Source of the DNA: Gigaspora rosea
Lineage: Eukaryota; Glomeromycota; Glomeromycetes; Diversisporales; Gigasporaceae
Direction of reading: 5' to 3'
Assembly: GCA_003550325.1 (NCBI GenBank)
Contig: QKWP01000135.1
Span: forward strand, 389,422 to 453,421
Length of the DNA stretch: 64,000 nucleotides
Part shown: in pieces, positions 57,757 through 64,000 of the stretch
How positions within the stretch are numbered: position 1 is the first letter of the stretch
How the letters are laid out: each line of letters opens with the position of its first letter
Position numbers and translations under genes: made by a program
Notes under the pieces: model-generated
Database searches by the model: none
What the model was told of the DNA's origin: nothing
The model's input: only the letters and a program-made list of their open reading frames with translations

Positions 57757-57965
57757 GTATTAAATTATATATGTAAAAAGAGCAAGCAAAAAAAAAAGAA
57801 AAAAAAATATATAGTTAAGCAATTGCGCATTTCTTGTAATTAATTATATAATAGCGATTTATTAAATTATATACGTAAAAAGAGCAAACAAAAAAAAAAA
57901 GAAAAAAAATTATAAATATAGTTAAGCAATTGCGCATTTCTTGTAATTAATTATATAATAAAAAA
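57757..57965 (+). repeat. Two-copy tandem repeat of about 105 bp in the hAT 3' region
   Basis: Two copies of a unit containing GTAAAAAGAGCAA, an A/G run, and GTTAAGCAATTGCGCATTTC followed by TTGTAATTAATTATATAAT. They lie between the transposase stop and the right terminal repeat. Confidence 0.85.
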
Positions 57966-59199
57966 GTTTATAAAATAAATATTTTTTCTTTAAAAGAAAT
58001 CTCTATGAAATTTGGTAAATTAGCATTTTAGCCCTAAACTTTAATTTTTAGTCTCAGCGCCAATTGTTTTAAAAAGTTTTTTAAAAAGTTTTAAAACAGC
58101 TAAAAAACTGTTTAAACCGTTTTTTTACTATCCCTAAATTGGACCTTTAGATGGATATGGTTCTATTGTTGCTTGATTTTTTTTTTGTTGCACTTTAGTT
58201 CTATTTTCTTTACTAACTTCTACTTTTTTGTCAAGTTTCTGGAAACATCGTTATCACTTTTAGTGCGTAGTGGAGTGGAAATAGATCATTGGATTGGTAT
58301 GACTCTTTCTGTTATTGCTTGATTTTTTCTTTGTACTTTAGTTCTTTCTTTACTAACTTCTGCTAACTCTTTTTGGTTTTCGGTAACATTATCATTGCTT
58401 TCAGAGTAGAAATGGACCTTTGGTGAGTATGGTTCATTCTACTGTCAATTGATTTTTTTTGTTGCACTTTAGTTCTTTTTTATTAACATCCACTAACTCT
58501 TCTTTGTCAGGTTTTTGTAACATCGTCATTGTTTTTGATATGTAGTTAAAGTGTAATGTTACTTTGGGTGGGTATAGTTTGCTTATTTTTTTTTTTAGTT
58601 CTTTCTTTACTAACTTCTACTGATTCTTCTTTGTCAGATTTCCAGTAAAGTTGTTGTCATGTTTGGTACTTGTTGCTGGAGTTGTTGCTGGAATCATCAT
58701 TGTTGGAGTTGTCGCTAGAGTCATCGCTAGAGTTATTATTGAAGCAGTCTTTAGATAGGTTTTTAAGTCTTTCAGTGGTTCTTCGTCGTTTTTCGGTGGA
58801 TAATTTTTCATTTTTCGGTAGGTCACTTCATCAGTGGGTTCAAGTCTTTTGGTAGTTTTTTGTTGTTTTTCGGTGAGTAATTTCAGTTCTTTCTTTCTTC
58901 GTCGGTGGTCGGTATGTAGTTGAAGTGAAATTGGAATTGGACCTTTGGGTAGATATAGTTTGTTTTATTGTCGCTCAATTTTTGTTATCCTTTGTTTCTT
59001 CTTTACTAACTTCCTCTAACTTTGTTAGATTTCTGGTAACGTCATTATGTTTTCAGTGCATAGTTGGAGTAGAATAACCTTCAGCTAGGTTTATCTCTTC
59101 TAATTGTTCAGTTTAATTTTTTCTAGGAGCTCTTATGAAGTTGTTTGGGTTGGGAGGTCGTTGCCCGTCATGGCTTGGTTCGTCTGCTGGGTTGGGAAG

Positions 59200-59613
59200 C
59201 AGTGTTAGAAATCATATGTTCACAGTGAACATAAATTTTTTTAAAAAATCAATGTTTTTATATTTTATGTTCACATAGTATAAACATAAAAAATCAAAAA
59301 TTTTATATTTTATGTTCACATAGTATGAATATAAATTTTAATTTTTATAATTTCTTATTCATAATTTATTAATATAAAGATTATATTTACTATATATTTC
59401 AAAAATAAACTACCTTTTTTGGACGATTTGGAACACAAAAAATCTGTGAGTAGCTTATTTTTAAATATAATCAACTTTTGGTCAATTGCAAATAGTCATT
59501 ATATTATAAAGTCTAAATTCTACTATGTGAACATATTTATTTTTGATATAAACATTATAAAAAAAAATTATATTCACAAAAATCATAAAATTTTTTTTGA
59601 ATTTCCAACACTG
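59200..59613. mobile_element. 414-bp hAT-type MITE
   Basis: The ends CAGTGTTAGAAAT and ATTTCCAACACTG are inverse with one mismatch. TTGGGAAG flanks it exactly at 59192-59199 and 59614-59621. A GTTCACAGTGAAC palindrome lies near the left end, and TATGTTCACATAGTAT repeats inside. No ORF. The CAGTGTT terminus is shared with 61322-61740 and 10448-11394. Confidence 0.93.
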
Positions 59614-60178
59614 TTGGGAAGTTGTTGTTTTGTTGATACTTCGTGGCTTGGTTCATCCGCCATTCTGGCAATAGATTTGGTTGTTATGGTATATGTATTG
59701 TTTCTAATTTGTATTACAATATTATATAAAAAAACCAGTATCGAAAAAAAAAACCAGTATCAAAAAAAATACTAGCATCAATTTTCATTGCTTGTACATT
59801 ATTACATGGATGCATTTATCTGTTTTCTATATGTATATAATCTGTGTATTTATTATATAAAAATTTTTTTTGAGGTTTTTGCTTCTAGTAATGTGATATT
59901 ATCAATGATGAATCATAATTTGGTTTCTAATAATAGCAATTATACAAATTTCTGCTCATAAATTAAAAATTATGTTTCATCTGAGATAATGCATAAACTT
60001 AGTTACGGCCTATATAAATCTAGATATAATAATTTAATTTTTAGCAAATTAGGCTAAATTTGTATGTAATAATTGAATTTTTAGCAAATTTATATGATTT
60101 TAGGGGTAGCAAAAACCTTCAAATTTATGCAGGTCATTTATGAACTATATTAGTGATGTCCAGGGTCCTAGTTGGTAT

Positions 60179-60439
60179 AGAACCAAGAAAACTATATATA
60201 AGATCCCCGCCAAAAAAATCCAAAATACATATCTATGCGAATCGCAATATGATTGGCTATTTGGCTATTTTTCATCCAAATATGGTAATAAACCCAAAAA
60301 GAAAAGATCTTCATAAGCAAATTACTATTGTTGCAAATCATTCTACCTATAATTTTTACTAGCAGAGACATTTATATAATTTAAAGTACTCTTCGAATTA
60401 TAGTGAAGCGGGAACCTTATATATAGTTTTCCCGGTCCT
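60179..60439. mobile_element. 261-bp TIR element
   Basis: The left AGAACCAAGAAAACTATATA and the right end read inversely (AGGACCGGGAAAACTATATA) match with four changes, and the next bases TAAGATCCCCGC/TAAGGTTCCCGC also match. GTTGGTAT flanks it at 60171-60178 and 60440-60447. The superfamily is unclear (hAT, or MULE if the duplication is nine bases). Confidence 0.8.
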
Positions 60440-60904
60440 GTTGGTATATAATGGCACAGATGTTAATGGCCTGAATATGTATATAGAGATTTAAATTAGT
60501 ACAAATTTTTTTTTTTTGGCTTATGGTGGGCCATATACTAGTGCCTATTGGTCCATTAATAATTAAGGTTTTATACTTTACAAGACATTAAAATTTGCAT
60601 CATAATTAATATATAAATAAAGTATTTTATTAATTTATTATATTCCATTTAGTTAAATAAAACTAATTATAAAAAAAAAAAAAAAAGAAAAAAAAACTGC
60701 TACAGTGGTAACAACCTAGTTCCAACCAATAAAAATTTTTAGCAGCCAAATTTTGATTTTATATTTTGAATAAATTTATTCATTACTTCATGGCAATGCA
60801 CCTTATATGTCACTATCCCAATCAAATTCCAAAATCAGGTATAATATTACACAATCAAAAAATTTAAACCAAATATTTGTTTTGTTAAAAATTGTCTATG
60901 ACTT

Positions 60905-61112
60905 AAAATTAAGTATATAAAACTACTCTTTGAAAAATTAAGTATATAAAACTACTCTTTGAAAAATTAAGTATATAAAACTACTCTTTGAAAAATTAAG
61001 TTTATAAAACTACTCTTTGAAAAATTAAGTATATAAAACTACTCTTTGAAAAATTAAGTACAGTATATAAAACTACTCTTTGAAAAATTAAGTATATAAA
61101 ACTACTCTTTGA
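60905..61112 (+). repeat. 29-bp tandem repeat, seven units
   Basis: The unit GAAAAATTAAGTATATAAAA plus CTACTCTTT is repeated seven times, almost perfectly. One unit has TTTATAAAA instead of TATATAAAA and one has a 4-bp insertion (GTACAGTATAT). There are no spacers between units, so it is not a CRISPR array. Confidence 0.92.
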
Positions 61113-61280
61113 ATTCTAACAAAAAAAAATTCCTTGCAAAATTTTACTATAAAGCCCTTTTTAACTATATATACAATCTTTATCTCATTCTAATTCTAAC
61201 AATAAAAACAATAGTTTTTTTAATTGTTTTGATTTTACATTACACCTGATTTTAGGTGCAACAAGTTGTCGCATCTAAAA

Positions 61281-61775
61281 TAATTTATACATCGTATGTG
61301 CAATGTTGCCGCTGACAACATCAGTGTTGGAATATGACCAGGTCATAACAGGTCATATCAATTTTAATTAGTAAGATTATATAACAATAGCTATATAATT
61401 TCATTAATTAAACTTGGTAATATAATCTGTTATGACTTTGTCAAATGATTTCAGCAATTGAACTTAGTAATATGAGCTGTTATGATCTGTTATATGCCTT
61501 TTTTTGTAATATGATCTGTTATGACTGGTCATAACAAGTCATAACAGGTCATATCACAAAAAATTTATATAATAGGTTATAATAGGTCATATTACTAAAT
61601 TTAATTGCTAAGACCATTTGACAAAGTCATAACAGATTATATTACCAAGTTTAATTAATAAAATCATATAACTATTGTATATAATCTTACTAATTAAACT
61701 TTGATATAACCTGTTATAACCTAGTCATATTCCAACACTGGACAACATTGCACATACGATGTATAAATTATTTCT
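61281..61775. repeat. Outer palindrome split by a hAT MITE
   Basis: AAATAATTTATACATCGTAT followed by GTGCAATGTTG at the left is exactly inverse to the DNA right of the MITE (CAACATTGCAC, then ATACGATGTATAAATTATTT). With the MITE and one GACAACAT removed, the arms are separated only by CCGCTGA. An older foldback element was therefore hit in its loop. Confidence 0.85.
61322..61740. mobile_element. 419-bp palindromic hAT-type MITE nested in a palindrome
   Basis: The ends CAGTGTTGGAATATGAC and GTCATATTCCAACACTG are a perfect 17-bp inverted repeat. GACAACAT flanks it at 61314-61321 and 61741-61748. The whole element is largely self-inverse and is filled with TCATAACAGGTCATA-type motifs in both directions. 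Confidence 0.95.
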
Positions 61776-61787
61776 TATTTTTTATAT

Positions 61788-62400
61788 ATAAGATAGATAT
61801 GTCTAATTCGGAGCGGTTAAGTTCTATGATGAATATCACGTAACATATCGATCAGAATTGGATGATTTTGGTACCTTTTGATTTGTCTCATTGAGATGAA
61901 TCAAATGGCACCAAAATCACCTAATTTTGATCACTCAATTATGAGATATCACTTTTTTGAAAGTTTATCTAAAAACAGTCTTATTTTGGCACAGTGCCTA
62001 ATTCGGCGCACTAAAGATCTCTAATTTAATATTTTGTGAACTATCAGTTAGAATCATATGATTTTGGTACCATTAGATTCGTCTCGATAAGGCGAATCGA
62101 ATGGTACCAGAATCACATAATTCTGATTAACAGTTCGTAAGATATTGTTAGTGTATGCCGAATTAGGCACTGCGCCAATTAGGCATATCTATCTTATATG
62201 TAAATTATTTTAGTTAAATGATAATATCTTGTGAACTATCAGTCAAAATTATATAATTTTGGTACTATTCGATTTGTCTCGATGAGATGAATTGAATGGT
62301 ACCAAAATCATAAAATTCTGATCAACAGTTCATAAGATATCATTAGTGCGCCAAATTAGGTACTGCACCAAATTAGGCATATCTACCTTATAAAGAGGCC
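61788..62400. repeat. Cluster of three related palindromic units
   Basis: Each unit has the form of a gene-less palindrome: GAATTATATGATTTTGGTAC-like DNA, then GATTTGTCTCGATGAGATGAAT, then GTACCAAAATCA. The units are near 61850-61950, 62035-62150 and 62220-62345. TAATTCGGCGCA/TGCGCCAATTAGGCATATCT motifs bound them in both orientations, with ATAAGATAGATATG at the outer left and CATATCTATCTTAT inverted at 62181-62200. They look like nested or tandem copies of one MITE. Confidence 0.75.
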
Positions 62401-63039
62401 AATTTGAAAATTTAGCTAATATTTATATATAAAGTGGCCAAATTTAAATTTTTAATATATGTATATAAAATAAAATTAATTGTTTAAAAAAGCAAATTTG
62501 CTTTTTTTATATATATAAAAGGTGGTCAAATTTCATATTTAATTATAAAAATCTATAACTTCAACTTGCTATAACTTTTTTATAAATTGATTTAAAAAAA
62601 TTTAAGACTATGAAAGTGTTTAGTTTGTCTTGATTTAAAATTTTACAATAGTATTTTTTATTAACTATTTTTTTTGAAAAAGTATTAGCAATTTGAAAGT
62701 TATCAATTTTATTGGTCAGGACTAGGTTGTCTGCACTATAGTTCTAACTCTAACTATAAATATTATTCATAATAAATGTTTCAAACATCATCATATAACT
62801 TCAACAATATTTATATATTAACTCCAATAATCACAAAACTAAAAATGACAAAACCTACCAATAAAGGCTTTAATGATAACACTAAAATTGTACTGACAAA
62901 AGCTTGATACCAAAGCAATAAAATCAAAATACTAATTCAAATAAAAAAAATCTAAAAAAGAAAAAAAGTTAGTTTTGGTAATGAACTAAAAAAAAAAAAA
63001 GAAAAAAAAAAGATCAAAAAAAGTTAAACAAAACTGGTA
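62401..63039. other. AT-rich intergenic DNA
   Basis: No gene and no clear repeat beyond A/T runs and two similar AAAGTGGCCAAATTT/AAGGTGGTCAAATTTC phrases. Confidence 0.4.
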
Positions 63040-63350
63040 AAGCAGAAAAGCAAAACTAGTAAAAGTGCAAGAAGACAAAACAACAAAAGTGCAATGAGGT
63101 AACAAAAAGCAAATTAGCAAAAGTGCAAAAAGGCAAATTCAAGAAAACAAGAATACAAAGTGCAAGAAGACAAAATCAGCAAAGTACAAGAAGATAAAAT
63201 TGGCAAAGTGCAAGATAAAATAATAGCTAAGTGCAAAAAAGCAAACTAGCAAAAGTGCAATACAAAGGTAGCAAAGTGCAAGAAGACAAACTTAGTAAAA
63301 GTATAAAGAGAAATTAGCAAAGTGCAGCAAGACAAAACAAGAAAAAGAAC
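63040..63350 (+). repeat. Degenerate short tandem repeat (AGCAAAAGTGCAAGAAGACA)
   Basis: About 12 imperfect units of 20 to 28 bp built from AGCAAAAGTGCAAGAAGACA. Overlapping frames on the minus strand are by-products of the low complexity. Confidence 0.7.
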
Positions 63351-63699
63351 AAGACAAAAAAAGCAAAATCCAAGCAAAATAAAGAGCAGAAAATCAAGAA
63401 AATTTAAAACCCCAACACTGAAATAACTCACCAAGATCATTGAGGAAATACTCAAACCAAATCTAAAAAAAAAAGAGAAACATTAGTATAAAGAAAATAA
63501 AACAAAAAAAAATACAAACGAAAGAAATTACCAGAAAAGAATGGAATAGTGAAAGACAATTCCAAAAAGATCACTAAACCTAAAGAATCTAAAGTAAAAA
63601 AACATAGTAACTTAACTGTTAATGTAAAAAAAAATAAAAATATAAAAACTAAAAAAAAACATAACCAAAAAAAAAGCATAAAAACAAAAAAAAATAATC

Positions 63700-63905
63700 T
63701 TCAGATTAGGGTTCCGAAGTTCAGTTTAGTTCAATAGAGGTTCAGGTTCAGGTTCAATGAACCTGAACCTGAACCTGCTCTAAAAGTTCAATACTGAACT
63801 AAACCTGAACTTAAAATTATTGAACATGAACCTGAACCTGAACTTAAAAAAAGTTCAGTTCAGGTTCAGTTCAAGGTTCATGAACATGTTCAGGTTCATA
63901 ATATA
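63700..63905. repeat. Two-way GGTTCA/TGAACC hexamer cluster
   Basis: Many copies of AGGTTC and GAACCT occur in both orientations, including GGTTCAATGAACC and GGTTCATGAACATGTTC palindromes. The cluster begins after TAGGGTTCCGAAGTTC. Dense inverted short motifs next to a TAGGG start resemble the subterminal region of a hAT-type element running toward the window edge, but the other end is not seen. Confidence 0.55.
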
Positions 63906-64000
63906 TGCACATGTTTGCCTAAATCACAAAGTTAGGATCAATTAGTAAAATTTAGAAAATCATAGAAATTTGTATGATTTTATTAATAAAATTATACAAA

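Larger units (their letters stand above)
55615..58136 (+). mobile_element. hAT DNA transposon, nearly complete, 2.5 kb
   Basis: The ends are TAGGGATGGCAAA (left) and, read inversely, TAGGGATAGTAAA (right). AATTGGAC flanks it exactly at 55607-55614 and 58137-58144. GTTTTAAAAC-type subterminal repeats occur at both ends. It encodes one transposase gene on the plus strand (55866-57736), damaged by stops and frameshifts. The exact target duplication points to fairly recent insertion despite the coding damage. Confidence 0.95.
55085..59130 (+). repeat. Degenerate minisatellite array, split by a hAT element
   Basis: Units of about 110 to 170 bp repeat the phrases ACTAACTTCTACTAACTCTT, CTTTGTCAGGTTTCTGG, then GAAATAGACCTTTGGGTG and TTGATTTTTTTTT. 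About four units lie left of the hAT and about seven right of it. Removing the hAT and one AATTGGAC recreates a normal unit junction (GTGAAATTGGACCTTTAG). No coding sequence. Confidence 0.8.

Noticed and set aside
55181..59000. Protein-coding potential in the minisatellite (for example 58617-58855)
   Set aside because: Short frames reflect the repeat's triplet-like stretches and are not kept between units.
60905..61112. CRISPR-like array
   Set aside because: Units are contiguous with no spacers, and the genome is clearly eukaryotic.
63246..63737. Lys-rich and Phe/Leu-rich frames near the right end
   Set aside because: They are by-products of A-rich low-complexity DNA, with overlapping frames on both strands.

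Overview
The window is very AT-rich eukaryotic DNA with short introns of 71 to 80 bp, large expanded gene families and dense mobile elements. BTB-BACK-TLDc genes in tandem, FAR1/MULE and BED-type hAT transposases, and a long endonuclease/YMDD reverse transcriptase LINE together point to an arbuscular mycorrhizal fungus (Glomeromycotina, Rhizophagus-like). That assignment is inferred from gene content only. No prokaryotic operon, CRISPR array, rRNA or tRNA was seen.

Layout. 1-5.4 kb: no convincing gene, but several short inverted-repeat elements, including a near-perfect GC-rich hairpin at 3855-4003. 5.4-28 kb: a minus-strand array of six copies of one two-exon BTB-BACK-TLDc gene. Copies at 14154-15628, 18735-20239 and 23030-24529 are open (the first with a frameshifted C-terminus). 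Copies at 5422-6913, 10381-12834 and 26590-27892 are broken. The array grew by tandem duplication with units of about 4.3 to 4.6 kb. It is peppered with non-autonomous DNA transposons, many with exact 8-bp target duplications, and paralogous empty sites prove some of the insertions. A decayed gene of unknown family lies at 7811-9048.

28-38 kb: a minus-strand LINE (28071-37900) sits inside the intron of the sixth BTB copy, bounded by a 16-bp target duplication; the lost first exon of that copy reappears at 37978-38179. The LINE has an ORF1 built from tandem repeats of about 50 residues and an ORF2 with endonuclease, reverse transcriptase, RNase-H-like and Cys/His regions. Its frames carry about ten nonsense codons that look like C-to-T changes. 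A single N at 30386 joins two near-identical copies of the LINE 3' part, which is probably an unmerged assembly overlap.

38-44 kb: the one clear non-repeat gene, a three-exon minus-strand gene for a secreted, Gln/Asn-rich, probably GPI-anchored surface protein, with a 924-bp gap in its repeats. 44-64 kb: mostly mobile-element debris. It includes a broken FAR1/MULE-type transposase (48806-52899), two elements at the same palindromic target GTCTAGAC, a 2.5-kb hAT element with exact 8-bp target duplication inserted in a minisatellite (55085-59130), long palindromes, and nested palindromic elements at 61.3-62.4 kb.

The genes do not form a pathway. The window records a history: tandem duplication of a BTB-TLDc gene, repeated hAT-type and LINE insertion, decay, and partial homogenisation between neighbours.
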